A stretch of 64,000 nucleotides of DNA from Neobacillus sp. FSL H8-0543 (GCF_038592905.1 NZ_CP151943.1:282001-346000), one strand, 5' to 3'. Shown: positions 42,965 to 52,661, counted from the stretch's first letter. A program made the numbers and translations. The notes: a model not told the origin generated them from the letters alone.

Positions 42965-43637
42965 CAAACTTATATCCTACTCCCCATACAGTGTGAAAAA
43001 AGGGCTGTGTTGCTGGTTCTACTTTTTTTCGGAGTCGTTTAATATGAACATCCACCGTCCGCTCATCTCCATAAAACTGGTATCCCCATACCCGTTCAAG
43101 GAGCTGCTCTCTTGAAAACACCTGCTTAGGGTGTTCAGCCATATAGCATAGAAGGTCAAATTCCTTTGGAGTAAGGTTGGTAACAGACTTTCCGTTAACG
43201 AGAACTTCCCGCGTACTTTTACTGATTTTAAAATGTTCTGTCTGCAGAAAATCTTCTGTTTTATGTACCACTTGTGTTTGGACCCTACGGGTAACTGCCT
43301 TAATTCTTGCCATTAAGGTTAATGGGCTGAACGGTTTTGTAACATAATCGTCTGCACCCATTTCAAGCCCTAACACTTGATCAGATTCTGTATCCTTTGC
43401 TGTAAGCATAATAATCGGCACCGTATACTTTTCTTCTCTAATTTTTCGGCAGATGGTCACTCCATCCATCCCCGGTAGCATCCAATCTACTATTAGTGCG
43501 TCCCAGGTCCCCTCTTTAAAGCGGTTATACCCTTCTAAACCATCATTCACAAACTCGCCCTTAATGCCCTCTTTTGCAAAAAACATCTCAAGCATCGAAC
43601 AAACACTTTTATTATCTTCAATCACTAATATATTCAA
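42936..43637 (-). CDS. cssR: OmpR-family response regulator, CssR-like
   Basis: This 233-residue regulator has a receiver domain with phospho-acceptor Asp51 (VDWMLPG) and Lys in MLTAKD, and a C-terminal winged helix with LTPKEFDLLCYMAEHP and VDVHIKRLRKKV. The start is TTG after AGGAG. It overlaps the kinase gene by 29 bp and likely activates the protease gene downstream. Confidence 0.9.
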   Translation of the reverse strand: MNILVIEDNKSVCSMLEMFFAKEGIKGEFVNDGLEGYNRFKEGTWDALIVDWMLPGMDGVTICRKIREEKYTVPIIMLTAKDTESDQVLGLEMGADDYVTKPFSPLTLMARIKAVTRRVQTQVVHKTEDFLQTEHFKISKSTREVLVNGKSVTNLTPKEFDLLCYMAEHPKQVFSREQLLERVWGYQFYGDERTVDVHIKRLRKKVEPATQPFFHTVWGVGYKFDESTQADKN

Positions 43638-43809
43638 TTCCGTTCAACTCCTATGGAAAAATAAAACTGTCCTTTCCTTTAGTTTATACGATTTTTCACT
43701 CATATCAACTTTCTGCTGCAATCTTCCTGACTATTTAATAGTTTGTTCATATTTTATTAATAAAAGGTCATTATAAACTTGGATGTTGATTTGAGCGGAA
43801 ATAAACATG

Positions 43810-43871
43810 CCAGTTGCAGCGGGTTATCCGCCAGTTGCAGCGATTATCCGCCAGTGGGAACGAGTTATCCG
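43810..43871. repeat. Three tandem ~21-bp repeats
   Basis: Units CCAGTTGCAGCGGGTTATCCG, CCAGTTGCAGCGATTATCCG and CCAGTGGGAACGAGTTATCCG follow each other directly (21, 20, 21 bp). They lie in the ~300-bp gap between the response regulator and the quinone oxidoreductase gene; the rest of the gap shows nothing else. Confidence 0.7.
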
Positions 43872-43944
43872 CTAGCCAAGTTTAAACGAGTCAAGAAAAA
43901 AAGCCTTGAATCGCTTCAAGACCTCTTTCCTTGGTTTATTCTAA

Positions 43945-44919
43945 TTATGGCTCAAGGATTAGTTTCCCTTTTGTTTTTCTGGATTGCAATAAACGGTGAA
44001 CATTCGCTGCTTCTTCTAATGGGAAGACGCCGCCAATGGTGAGCTTTAACTTTCCTTCTCCTAGATAGGTTAGTAACTCTACTAAACTAGGTTGAAGTAA
44101 TTCTGGCTTTCTCATAATTTGTGGTAGAAAAAAGCCGATAACAGATTGATTTCTACCCATGAGTGACGCTGGATATAATCGGCTTGGTTCACCGCTTGCA
44201 GCACCGAAAATAACAAGTCTACCGAAGGTCGCCAGGCATTTTAATGTTTTAGTAAATACCTCGCCGCCTACCATTTCAAGTGCAATATTAACACCTCTGC
44301 CACCTGTTGCCTCAAGAACCTGTTGTTCCCAGTTAGGCTCTGTGTAGTTAATTAAGACATCCGCACCCATTTCACGTGCTAATTCTAACTTTTCATCTGA
44401 ACTAGCCGTTGCAATCACTTGTCCGGCGCCAAATAATTTTGCTAGTTGAACCGCAATAGTACCGACCCCACCAGCTGCAGCATGTACGAGAACACTTTCT
44501 CCTTTTTCCAAACGCCCCATTGTTTTCAAAATATGATAGGCACTTAACCCTTGAAGTGGTAAGGCAACTGCATGATGAAAATCTAATTGCTCTGGCAGTG
44601 GGATGAGCGTTCGTTCATCTGTTACCGCATATTCCGCGTACCCGGCCGATTCAATAAGCGTGACAACCCTTGCACCAGGCTTTACTGTCGTTACTTTGTC
44701 CCCTACTTCTACAACAACCCCTGCTATCTCAGCGCCTGGTATGAAAGGGAGTGGCGTCTTAATAACGTATTGTCCCTCTCTTCGTGCTGTGTCCGCATAA
44801 TTCACACCAATCGCCTTAATTTCAATTAAGACCTCATGGCCCGTTGGTGTTGGTTTCTCTATTTCGACTACATTTAGCACTTCTGGTCCACCAAATTCAG
44901 TTAATTGAACCGCTTTCAT
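43945..44919 (-). CDS. Zinc-type alcohol dehydrogenase/quinone oxidoreductase (MDR family)
   Basis: This ~324-residue NADPH-dependent reductase of the medium-chain superfamily starts MKAVQLTEFGGPEVL after AGGGGGAG. The N-terminal GroES-like fold (GVNYADTARREG) and the cofactor motif AAAGGVGTIAVQLAKL are clear. Structural and catalytic zinc cysteines are absent, so it is a zinc-free quinone oxidoreductase type. It ends a minus-strand run of acyl-CoA genes, which may hint at an enoyl substrate. Confidence 0.88.
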   Translation of the reverse strand: MKAVQLTEFGGPEVLNVVEIEKPTPTGHEVLIEIKAIGVNYADTARREGQYVIKTPLPFIPGAEIAGVVVEVGDKVTTVKPGARVVTLIESAGYAEYAVTDERTLIPLPEQLDFHHAVALPLQGLSAYHILKTMGRLEKGESVLVHAAAGGVGTIAVQLAKLFGAGQVIATASSDEKLELAREMGADVLINYTEPNWEQQVLEATGGRGVNIALEMVGGEVFTKTLKCLATFGRLVIFGAASGEPSRLYPASLMGRNQSVIGFFLPQIMRKPELLQPSLVELLTYLGEGKLKLTIGGVFPLEEAANVHRLLQSRKTKGKLILEP

Positions 44920-44932
44920 GACAATTCTCCCC

Positions 44933-45736
44933 CTATTTCCCTTTAAACGCTGGTTGTCTTTTTTCTTTGAAGGCAGTGATTCCTTCGACATGATCTTCCG
45001 TTTGAACCATTAATACCTGTGTTAGACGCTCCTGCTCGAGGATTTCTTCAAGCGATGCAGTCATGGCATGGTCAATTAATTTCTTCTGCTTTCCAAATGC
45101 TTTTCCTGGACCATGAGCCAATTTAAGTGCTAGTTTGGTTGTTTCTTCCTGTAGCTTTTCTAATGGAAAAAGCAAATTAATTACTCCTAATTGATAGAGG
45201 CGCTCGGCAGGAATTGGTTCTGCACTAAAGAAGAATTGTTTCGCTAAATGTGGTCCAATTAATTTTGGTAGAAAATAAGAACCGCCTCCATCAGATACTA
45301 GACCCACTTGAGAAAAGCTAAGCGCAAACTTACTATCCTCTGCAGCGACAATTAAGTCACAGGCTAGTGCTAAATTAACCCCCGCTCCTGCAGCAAAACC
45401 ATGGACAGCTGCAATAATTGGCTTTTCTGATTCTTTCATTGTTAGGATCAGTTCGTTTAATTTACCGACATGCTCATAAATTTGTGTAGCACTGGCCTGC
45501 CCCATTGTTTTTACATCCCCTCCTGCACTGAAGGAACGTCCTGCACCAGACAATACTACTACTTGAACATCTGGGTCATTTTGAATTTTTCGAAGAGAAT
45601 TGGTTAATCCTTGGATCATTTCTGGACTAAAGGCATTTAAACTTTCAGGACGATTTAACGTGACCGCCAATACCGGTCCAACTTTTTCAATAATTAAATG
45701 TTCTTGTGCTAATCTCACCCTAATCATTCCTCTCAT
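44933..45736 (-). CDS. Enoyl-CoA hydratase/isomerase family protein
   Basis: This ~267-residue crotonase-fold protein hydrates or isomerises enoyl-CoA in beta-oxidation. The oxyanion-hole motifs SAGGDVKTMG and HGFAAGAGVNLALACDLIVA are visible; the usual catalytic Glu positions are not all obvious by eye. Three start codons (ATG, ATG, GTG) lie in the first nine codons around AGAGGA, so the exact start is uncertain. It is 13 bp before the reductase gene, in the acyl-CoA operon. Confidence 0.87.
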   Translation of the reverse strand: MRGMIRVRLAQEHLIIEKVGPVLAVTLNRPESLNAFSPEMIQGLTNSLRKIQNDPDVQVVVLSGAGRSFSAGGDVKTMGQASATQIYEHVGKLNELILTMKESEKPIIAAVHGFAAGAGVNLALACDLIVAAEDSKFALSFSQVGLVSDGGGSYFLPKLIGPHLAKQFFFSAEPIPAERLYQLGVINLLFPLEKLQEETTKLALKLAHGPGKAFGKQKKLIDHAMTASLEEILEQERLTQVLMVQTEDHVEGITAFKEKRQPAFKGK

Positions 45737-45756
45737 GCTTTCATTTTAAAAATCAA

Positions 45757-46527
45757 TTATTTAATTAGCCAGCCGCCATCCACAAGTAGATCCGATCCTG
45801 TCATATACGAGGCTTCACTCGAAGCAGCAAAAACAATTACATTAGCAATTTCTTCTGGTCTTCCAACCCTCCCAATTGCCGTATTCCTTTGTATGGCTTT
45901 AACAAATTTATCATTTTGCAAGCCTTGTTCGGTTAAAGCTGTTTCAGCAAATCCAGGTGATACCGAATTAACGCGAATGCCAAACTGTGACATCTCCAAC
46001 GCAAGCGCTTTGGTAAAATTAATTACACCTGCTTTAGCGGCGCTATAATGAGGGATTTCTGCACCCGCCTGGTGTCCAGAAAGGGAAGCAACATTTACAA
46101 TTGCTCTGTTGCGTTCCTCCCGTTTTGCTGCTTCGGACATGATTTTCCCAAGGGCTTTCGATACAAGGAAAACACTTTTTAAATTCACATCTTGAACATA
46201 ATCCCATTCCTGTTCAGACATTGTTAAAATTTTTGTATTTGACGAGCCACCTGCATTGTTGATTAGAACATGCAAATCACCGTATTGTTCCTCCACATAC
46301 TCTGCCAGTTCTCTGACATCCTCTGCATCGGTAATATCAGCTGGGAATACTTCGGCCAACGGTATTTTTACTAGGCGATTAATTTCGTTAGCTGTTTCCT
46401 CCAATTTTGCTTTTGTCCTACCAACTAAGATGACCTTTGCCCCCTCACTTGCAAGACGAAGGGCTGTTGCTTTGCCAATGCCACTGCCCGCCCCCGTTAC
46501 TAAAGCAATTGTCTGTGAGAATCTCAT
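45757..46527 (-). CDS. SDR-family oxidoreductase (FabG-like)
   Basis: This 256-residue NAD(P)-dependent short-chain dehydrogenase has the TGAGSGIG cofactor motif (10-17), NNAG, catalytic Ser in NVASLSGHQ and YSAAK. Family members act as 3-hydroxyacyl-CoA or 3-oxoacyl dehydrogenases. AAGGGGGAGT precedes the ATG. Its place between the phosphotransferase and enoyl-CoA hydratase genes suggests oxidation of a 3-hydroxyacyl-CoA. Confidence 0.9.
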   Translation of the reverse strand: MRFSQTIALVTGAGSGIGKATALRLASEGAKVILVGRTKAKLEETANEINRLVKIPLAEVFPADITDAEDVRELAEYVEEQYGDLHVLINNAGGSSNTKILTMSEQEWDYVQDVNLKSVFLVSKALGKIMSEAAKREERNRAIVNVASLSGHQAGAEIPHYSAAKAGVINFTKALALEMSQFGIRVNSVSPGFAETALTEQGLQNDKFVKAIQRNTAIGRVGRPEEIANVIVFAASSEASYMTGSDLLVDGGWLIK

Positions 46528-46539
46528 TATACTCCCCCT

Positions 46540-47613
46540 TTACAGTTCACCATAAGCAACTTTTGTTGCATGCTCTATTAGCGTTTTTACTTTATAATTT
46601 AAATTTGCAAATCGGGGATCATTGGTTTGGCCTTTCTTATAACGGAAATAGATTTGTTGACAGATTACAGCCAATTTAAAATAAGCAAAGGTTAAATAAA
46701 AGTTCATGTTGGTGACATCTCGGCCGCTCTTTTTTGCATATCGCTCAATAAATTGATTTCTTGTAAAGAATCCTTCTTGAACGGTGATTGATTCCTGGCC
46801 AAGTCCCTGTTTCAAGTGAACTGGATCGTCAGCTTGATTCCAATACCCTAAAGCAACCCCTAAGTCTGCTAATGGATCCCCAACGGTTGTCATTTCCCAA
46901 TCAAATAAACCAACCATGTCCGACAAATTCTCGTTAAACATTGCATTATTGAACTTATAGTCATAGTGAATGACTGCAGCTTTCTGCTGCATTGGAAGAT
47001 GATCTGCCAGCCATTTTTTCAAAGTATTCACAGCATCAATTTCATCCGTTTTAGCTCGTTCATAACGGCCAATCCAGCTATGGACCTGCCTTTCTAAAAA
47101 CCCCTCAGGTTTACTGATAGCAGCAAGACCTGTCCCCCTATAGTCAAGGGAGTGCAGTTCAGCAAGCTTATCAACCATAACCTCTGATAACTGCTGACAA
47201 AGCTCTTTTGTAACCTTTATCCCTTCTGGAAATGACGTATCAAGCACAACACCTTTTTTCCTTTCCATAATAAAAAACGGACTCCCCAAAATCTCCAACT
47301 GATTCGAAAATAACAATGGTTTTGGTGCTACAGAGAATACGGGGTTAAGTTCTGAAAGTATCTTAAACTCCCTTTCCATATCATGGGCTTTAGGTGCAAC
47401 TGGTCCTAATGGAGGACGTCTTAGCACGGCCTCCCAATCTCCTATTTTAATTTGATAGGTTAAATTGGAGTGTCCAGCAGAAAATTGTAGAACTTCAAGA
47501 GGGTTTCCAGGCAGATTTACAATGCTGGTACGTAAATATTTCTCTAGACCTGATAGATTCAATTCTTCCCCTTTTCGAACGGGGATCGTATCCTTACTCA
47601 TCTGATGAGGCAT
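46540..47613 (-). CDS. Phosphotransferase family protein (ACAD10/APH-like)
   Basis: This 357-residue protein has the aminoglycoside-phosphotransferase/kinase fold as found beside acyl-CoA dehydrogenases (N-terminal half of ACAD10). The catalytic loop HYDYKFNNAMF and the metal motif GLFDWEMTTVGDPLADLG are intact. GAAGGAGGGG precedes the ATG. Such kinases phosphorylate hydroxyacyl-CoA so that it can be dehydrated; that role here is inference from the family and its acyl-CoA neighbours. Confidence 0.9.
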   Translation of the reverse strand: MPHQMSKDTIPVRKGEELNLSGLEKYLRTSIVNLPGNPLEVLQFSAGHSNLTYQIKIGDWEAVLRRPPLGPVAPKAHDMEREFKILSELNPVFSVAPKPLLFSNQLEILGSPFFIMERKKGVVLDTSFPEGIKVTKELCQQLSEVMVDKLAELHSLDYRGTGLAAISKPEGFLERQVHSWIGRYERAKTDEIDAVNTLKKWLADHLPMQQKAAVIHYDYKFNNAMFNENLSDMVGLFDWEMTTVGDPLADLGVALGYWNQADDPVHLKQGLGQESITVQEGFFTRNQFIERYAKKSGRDVTNMNFYLTFAYFKLAVICQQIYFRYKKGQTNDPRFANLNYKVKTLIEHATKVAYGEL

Positions 47614-47684
47614 ATAACCCCTCCTTCAATTCGCAAAATTCAGTCACTTTAAAACAGAAGGCTTCCCTTCGTTCCAGACACAGT

Positions 47685-48086
47685 TCAGGGATGAACGAGA
47701 TGGTGATCTAAAGCTTCTAATAACAGATCCGGAAGCGGCTCACTTTTTTGCAAATCAAAATCAAAGTGAACCATTACAGCATTTCCCTTTGCGATAAGTT
47801 GTTCTGTTTTCGTATCAATGATATCGTGGTCAATTTGAAAGCTTTTTGTCCCGATTTTCGATACATAGCTTTTAATTGTAAGCAACTGATTAAAGTATCC
47901 TTGACTAATAAAATCACATTTTGTTGAAGCGAGAATAAATTTCCAATCCCCTGTATTCATGTTGTAACCAATCGCTTCAAAAAAGCGAATCCTTGCTTCT
48001 TCGAGGTAGATAAAGTAACTCGTATTATTTATATGACCCAGAGCGTCTGTTTCTCCAAAACGGACACTTATCTGTATTTCGTGCAT
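47685..48086 (-). CDS. Acyl-CoA thioesterase, 4HBT hotdog fold
   Basis: This ~133-residue hotdog-fold thioesterase carries the family motif VRFGETDALGHINNTSYFIY with the catalytic Asp. I start at MHEIQIS, nine bases after GAGGTG, instead of a GTG four codons earlier that overlaps this site. It would hydrolyse acyl-CoA. It lies first in the run leading to the reductase gene. Confidence 0.88.
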   Translation of the reverse strand: MHEIQISVRFGETDALGHINNTSYFIYLEEARIRFFEAIGYNMNTGDWKFILASTKCDFISQGYFNQLLTIKSYVSKIGTKSFQIDHDIIDTKTEQLIAKGNAVMVHFDFDLQKSEPLPDLLLEALDHHLVHP

Positions 48087-48142
48087 TGGTTGATTCACCT
48101 CTTAGACTTCGCTTATTTCAATACATTTGGTATGGAATAATT

Positions 48143-48177
48143 GAAAGAGAGTTTATTCATTAAACAAACTCTCTTTC
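48143..48177 (-). terminator. Terminator after the TetR gene
   Basis: GAAAGAGAGTTT pairs with AAACTCTCTTTC, a 12-bp perfect stem with an AT-rich 3' side, between the TetR and thioesterase genes. Confidence 0.7.
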
Positions 48178-48186
48178 CCTTTAGCA

Positions 48187-48750
48187 TTAACTTACTTGTA
48201 TTCCATCTAAAATCATGTCTACAAAAATCTCAGCTACTTCACGATCAGTAGCTGCCCCGCCAGGATTAAACCACTGATAACTCCAGTTGGCTGCACCTAG
48301 AATACCAAAGGTCACAATGTGAGCATTTAAATCCGTTCGAAACTCTCCATTTTCTATGCCATCCAAAAGAAGGTTTTCAATATTATTTCTAAATTGATCA
48401 CGCTTTGGAACGATAATCGAAAGCCGTTCCTCACTCAAGTTCTTCATTTCTCTAAAAAATATTTTAGCAGCCGGTCCCTGTGATTTAATATTTCTTATTA
48501 GCATATAAACAATTTCAAAAAGCTTTTCCTTGCAGCTCATTTTATCACCCAAAATTTGCCCTTGTGTATCCAATAAATGATTAATGTAGCCAAGATGTAT
48601 ATCCATTAACAGTTCTTCTTTACTAGAAAAATAATAATAAAAGGTTCCCTTTGTTACTCCAAGACCCTCAACGATATCCTGGATGGATGTTTCTGTGAAG
48701 CCCTTTTTTTCAAACAATCGGATACTTTGTTCAGTAATTTTATCTTTCAC
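48187..48750 (-). CDS. TetR-family regulator of fatty-acid genes
   Basis: This 187-residue repressor has an N-terminal TetR helix-turn-helix (GFTETSIQDIVEGLGVTKGT, then FYYYFSSKEELL) and a ligand-binding C-terminus. It starts with GTG. It lies amid acyl-CoA genes, like FadR-type TetR regulators. The palindrome at 52535-52556 is a candidate operator. An acyl-CoA would be the expected inducer. Confidence 0.87.
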   Translation of the reverse strand: MKDKITEQSIRLFEKKGFTETSIQDIVEGLGVTKGTFYYYFSSKEELLMDIHLGYINHLLDTQGQILGDKMSCKEKLFEIVYMLIRNIKSQGPAAKIFFREMKNLSEERLSIIVPKRDQFRNNIENLLLDGIENGEFRTDLNAHIVTFGILGAANWSYQWFNPGGAATDREVAEIFVDMILDGIQVS

Positions 48751-48849
48751 TGCTTGTGTCCTCGCAATCTGTAATATGTCTATTGAAAATTATAGCATAT
48801 TCTTTTTTGCACCCTTTAGGACAATTTGTTAAATTTTCCGGACACATAA

Positions 48850-50463
48850 CTACTTTTTAACTACTTCATCTCTTAATGCACGACGGAGGATTTTTCCTAC
48901 ACCGGTTTTAGGCAATTGCTCTCTAAATTCCACCTGACGCGGAACCTTATAGGCTGATAAATTCTGTTTGCAAAAGTTAATGATGTCCTCTTCTGTTGCT
49001 GATTTTTCAGCCTTTAAAACGACAAATGCCTTCACATCTTCTCCTCTGTAAGGGTCAGGTACACCAATAACAACCGCCTCTTGAACCGAAGGATGTTCAT
49101 AAAGCACTTCTTCAATATCTCGCGGATAAACATTAAAGCCACTCGCAATAATCATATCTTTTTTACGGTCGACAATATAAAGAAACCCATCTTCGTCCAC
49201 CTTTGCAATATCACCAGTAAACAGCCAGCCATCACGTAACGTATTCGCCGTTTCCTCTGGCATGTTCCAATAGCCCTTCATCACCTGTGGTCCTTTAATA
49301 ATAACTTCTCCAAGCTCACCGACTGGTAGTTCCTGTGTTCCCGTTGCTAAATCGACAATTTTATATTCCGTGTTAGGGAATCCAATACCAACACTACCTG
49401 GCTTCCGCTCAGCGAATGGCGGATTACAGTGGGTGGTCGGTGAAGCTTCAGATAATCCGTATCCCTCTAAAATTTGTGAGCCCGTTTTTCCTTCGAACTC
49501 TCGAAGTAACTCAACAGGCATCGGTGCACTGCCGCTATTACATGATTTTATCGAGTTTATCCCATATTCTTCTGCACGAGGATGGCTATTAATCGCCACA
49601 TACATTGTTGGAACTCCAGGGAAGATAGTTGGTTGCTCACTCTTTATCGTATTTAACACTTCTTCTAATTCAAACCTTGGCAGCATAATCGACTCTGCTG
49701 CTGTATAAATGGAAAGGTTCATACATGAAGTCATTCCGAACACATGGAATAGCGGAATGACTGTTAAACATCGTTCTTTTCCAATATCCATTTCCTCTTT
49801 AAAGAATTCATAGGACTGGATGACATTTGCTACTATATTACGATGAGTTAACATCGCGCCCTTCGACCTGCCTGTTGTACCGCCTGTATACTGTAGAACA
49901 GCGATATCATGCTCTGGTTCAATTGTTATCGGATTTACCTTTCCGTTGCCTTTTGCCAAGAAACTTTCAAAGCTAATATCCGGTGAGAAATCCTGTCCCG
50001 ATGGCTGCAAGCTAACGACAATGATATTCTTCAAGCTAGTACTTGCTTGCACACTTTTCACTCTTTGATAAAGTGCATCAAACACGACAATCGTTTCTGC
50101 ACCAGAGTCATTAAGTATATATTCAATTTCACGCTCTACTAACATCGGATTTAATTGGGTAACAATTGCTCCAGCGGAAAGTACTCCATAATATGCCATG
50201 ACATATTGCGGACAGTTTGGAAGCATAATGGCTACTCTGTCACCCTTTTGCACTTGATTATTCTGCAGAGCAGAAGTAAATGCTTGCGAAATTCCAAATA
50301 ATTGTTGATAGCTTACTTTATTTCCAAAAAAGGAAAGTGCGTTATTTGCAGGATATTTGGCAGTTGTTTCTTGAAGAATTTGTCCTAGATGTTTATCAGG
50401 TATGGCAATAGTACTTGCTATCGACTCTGGGTAATGTCTTAACCATGCTTTTTCATTCGTCAT
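48850..50463 (-). CDS. Long-chain fatty-acid-CoA ligase
   Basis: This 537-residue AMP-forming enzyme activates fatty acids to acyl-CoA. The P-loop LQYTGGTTGRSKGAMLTH, the YGLSEASP motif, the GDIAKVDEDGFLYIVDRKKD motif and the C-terminal catalytic Lys region (LPKTGVGKILRR) are all intact. AGGAGGAAAATCA precedes the ATG. It is the last gene of the operon led by acyl-CoA dehydrogenase. Confidence 0.94.
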   Translation of the reverse strand: MTNEKAWLRHYPESIASTIAIPDKHLGQILQETTAKYPANNALSFFGNKVSYQQLFGISQAFTSALQNNQVQKGDRVAIMLPNCPQYVMAYYGVLSAGAIVTQLNPMLVEREIEYILNDSGAETIVVFDALYQRVKSVQASTSLKNIIVVSLQPSGQDFSPDISFESFLAKGNGKVNPITIEPEHDIAVLQYTGGTTGRSKGAMLTHRNIVANVIQSYEFFKEEMDIGKERCLTVIPLFHVFGMTSCMNLSIYTAAESIMLPRFELEEVLNTIKSEQPTIFPGVPTMYVAINSHPRAEEYGINSIKSCNSGSAPMPVELLREFEGKTGSQILEGYGLSEASPTTHCNPPFAERKPGSVGIGFPNTEYKIVDLATGTQELPVGELGEVIIKGPQVMKGYWNMPEETANTLRDGWLFTGDIAKVDEDGFLYIVDRKKDMIIASGFNVYPRDIEEVLYEHPSVQEAVVIGVPDPYRGEDVKAFVVLKAEKSATEEDIINFCKQNLSAYKVPRQVEFREQLPKTGVGKILRRALRDEVVKK

Positions 50464-50483
50464 TGATTTTCCTCCTATTTATT

Positions 50484-51236
50484 TTAAAAAGTGAGTCCCC
50501 CACCATCAACTGAAAGGGTAGCACCCGTAATAAAAGAAGCCTCATCAGATGCTAAAAACAATATCGCATTTGCCACCTCGTCTGGTGTTCCAATTCTTCT
50601 AAGTGCATTGGCACGTGAAATAATCGGCCATTTGCGCTCATCCTGCCTCCAGCCTTCAATGATTTTCGTATCAATGACACCTGGAGCAATCGCATTGACC
50701 CGAATCTTGTTCTTCCCATATTCAAGTGCCGCATTTTGTGTTAGGAGCACCACACCTGCCTTTGATGCATTATAGGCAGCTTGATAATTCTTACCTTTTA
50801 ATCCTAGTAAACTAGAAGTATTGATAATCGCTCCACCACCAGACTTGATTAATTCCGGAACGGCATACTTAATGCCTAGAAAAACACTTTTTAAATTAAT
50901 GTCCATCACACGATCCCATTCTTCTTCCGGAAGATCTACGCTCTTTACTTCTGAATGGCCGATTCCAGCATTGTTTACCATGATGTGTAGGCTTCCAAAG
51001 GTGCTAGTAGTGATATTGATCAACTCTTTTATCTGATTAGAGTCTTTTACATCCGTTTTGATGAAGATTGCCTCTCCGCCGGTTTCCTTAATCAGGCCAA
51101 GTGTCTCTTCACCGCCTGTGGAGTCAATATCTGCAATGGTAACCTTCGCTCCTTCATTTGCAAAACGGATAGCCGTCGAACGTCCAATACCTGATCCCCC
51201 ACCTGTAACAATTGCCACTCTATTTATTAATCTCAT
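50484..51236 (-). CDS. SDR-family oxidoreductase
   Basis: This 250-residue NAD(P)-dependent short-chain dehydrogenase has TGGGSGIG (10-17), NNAGIGH, the catalytic NTSSLLGL and YNASK motifs and a normal C-terminus. It lies between acyl-CoA dehydrogenase and fatty-acid-CoA ligase, so a hydroxyacyl-CoA dehydrogenase role is plausible. The ribosome binding site is weak. Confidence 0.9.
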   Translation of the reverse strand: MRLINRVAIVTGGGSGIGRSTAIRFANEGAKVTIADIDSTGGEETLGLIKETGGEAIFIKTDVKDSNQIKELINITTSTFGSLHIMVNNAGIGHSEVKSVDLPEEEWDRVMDINLKSVFLGIKYAVPELIKSGGGAIINTSSLLGLKGKNYQAAYNASKAGVVLLTQNAALEYGKNKIRVNAIAPGVIDTKIIEGWRQDERKWPIISRANALRRIGTPDEVANAILFLASDEASFITGATLSVDGGGLTF

Positions 51237-51308
51237 TTAATTCACTGCCTCTCTCTATTGTCCTGCTTCACAACAATACATTCGACGGCGATTCCTGTTT
51301 ACCCTTCC

Positions 51309-52517
51309 TTATTGATACTTTCTTAATTCTAGCTTGGCAATTTGGGCACGATGGACTTCATCAGGGCCATCCGCCAATCTCAAGGTTCTGGAACTCGCCC
51401 ACTGTGCTGCCAGTGGAAAATCATTTGATACACCTGCCCCGCCAAATGCTTGAATGGCACGATCAATAACCTTTAATGCCATATTTGGCGCAACTACTTT
51501 AATCATCGCAATCTCTGATTTTGCCTCTTTATTCCCAACCGTATCCATCATATAAGCGGCTTTTAATGTGAGCAGTCTTGCCTGCTCAATTTCAATTCTG
51601 GAATCTGCAATCCATTCACGAATAACCCCTTGACTTGAAAGAGGTTTACCAAAGGCCACCCTTTCTTGTACACGCTTACATAAAAGTTCAAGCGCCCTTT
51701 CTGCGGCTCCGATTAATCTCATACAATGATGGATTCTTCCTGGTCCCAGTCTGCCTTGGGCAATAGCAAAACCTTTTCCTTCTCCCCAAAGGATATTATC
51801 CACAGGTACACGAACATTATCGTAGGTAATTTCCGCATGACCATGCGGGGCATGATCATAACCAAAAACCGGCACTACCCGTTCAATTTTTACCCCTCGC
51901 GTATCAAGTGGTACGAGAATCATTGATTGTTGCTCATGGCGACTGGCATTGAAATCCGTCTTCCCCATCACAATTGCAATTTTACAGCGCGGATCACCAG
52001 CACCCGATGACCACCATTTCCGACCATTAATGACGTACTCATCGCCATCTCTTTCTATCCTTGTTTCGATATTCGTAGCATCGGAAGAGGCTACTTCAGG
52101 TTCAGTCATTGAAAAACATGAACGAATTTCGCCTGCTAATAATGGTTTTAACCATTTTTCCTTATGCTCCTCAGTCCCATATCGAACAATTACTTCCATG
52201 TTTCCCGTATCAGGTGCACTGCAGTTAAAAACTTCTGGTCCAATCATGGAACGCCCCATAATCTCGCATAGTGGTGCATATTCTTGGTTTGTTAAACCGG
52301 CACCATATTCACTCTCAGGCAAGAATAAGTTCCAGAGCCCTTCTGCTTTTGCTTTTTCCTTTAGTTCTTCCATAATCGGGGGAACGGAACTCCAACGACT
52401 ATCACCTTCATTTACTTGTTGTTCATACACTCGCTCATTTGGGTACACATGCTGTTCCATGAAGTCTGTTAACTTCAACTGTAACTCTTTAACTCTGCTA
52501 GAATATGAAAAATCCAA
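51309..52517 (-). CDS. Acyl-CoA dehydrogenase
   Basis: This ~402-residue FAD enzyme catalyses the first step of beta-oxidation. The substrate/FAD motifs [13 protein letters not shown] and the C-terminal [16 protein letters not shown] are clear, as is the catalytic-region sequence [14 protein letters not shown] start at TTG (MDFSYSSRV), which has AGAGGTG upstream; a GTG three codons earlier overlaps the site. The promoter and palindromic operator lie just upstream, so it is the head of the operon. Confidence 0.92.
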   Translation of the reverse strand: MDFSYSSRVKELQLKLTDFMEQHVYPNERVYEQQVNEGDSRWSSVPPIMEELKEKAKAEGLWNLFLPESEYGAGLTNQEYAPLCEIMGRSMIGPEVFNCSAPDTGNMEVIVRYGTEEHKEKWLKPLLAGEIRSCFSMTEPEVASSDATNIETRIERDGDEYVINGRKWWSSGAGDPRCKIAIVMGKTDFNASRHEQQSMILVPLDTRGVKIERVVPVFGYDHAPHGHAEITYDNVRVPVDNILWGEGKGFAIAQGRLGPGRIHHCMRLIGAAERALELLCKRVQERVAFGKPLSSQGVIREWIADSRIEIEQARLLTLKAAYMMDTVGNKEAKSEIAMIKVVAPNMALKVIDRAIQAFGGAGVSNDFPLAAQWASSRTLRLADGPDEVHRAQIAKLELRKYQ

Positions 52518-52534
52518 TACATTCACCTCTTTCT

Positions 52535-52556
52535 ACATACTAACCAGTTGGTATGT
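52535..52556. promoter_or_regulatory. Palindromic operator, probable TetR site
   Basis: ACATACTAACC/AGTTGGTATGT is an inverted repeat with two mismatched pairs, lying ten bases downstream of the -10 box and thus over the transcription start. Confidence 0.75.
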
Positions 52557-52566
52557 TACGATTATT

Positions 52567-52594
52567 ATTATACCTCCAAATATTAAATATTCAA
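52567..52594 (-). promoter_or_regulatory. Promoter of the acyl-CoA dehydrogenase operon
   Basis: TTGAAT (52589-52594) and TATAAT (52567-52572) with a 16-bp spacer on the minus strand. Confidence 0.75.
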
Positions 52595-52661
52595 ATTCTT
52601 TTCTCAATATTCTAACAAATTAATAAAAAGATAAATCCTTTTTTAAAAGTTTTAAAAAGAT

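Noticed and set aside
43810..43871. CRISPR array
   Set aside because: The repeat units adjoin directly without spacers and there are only three; no cas gene is nearby.
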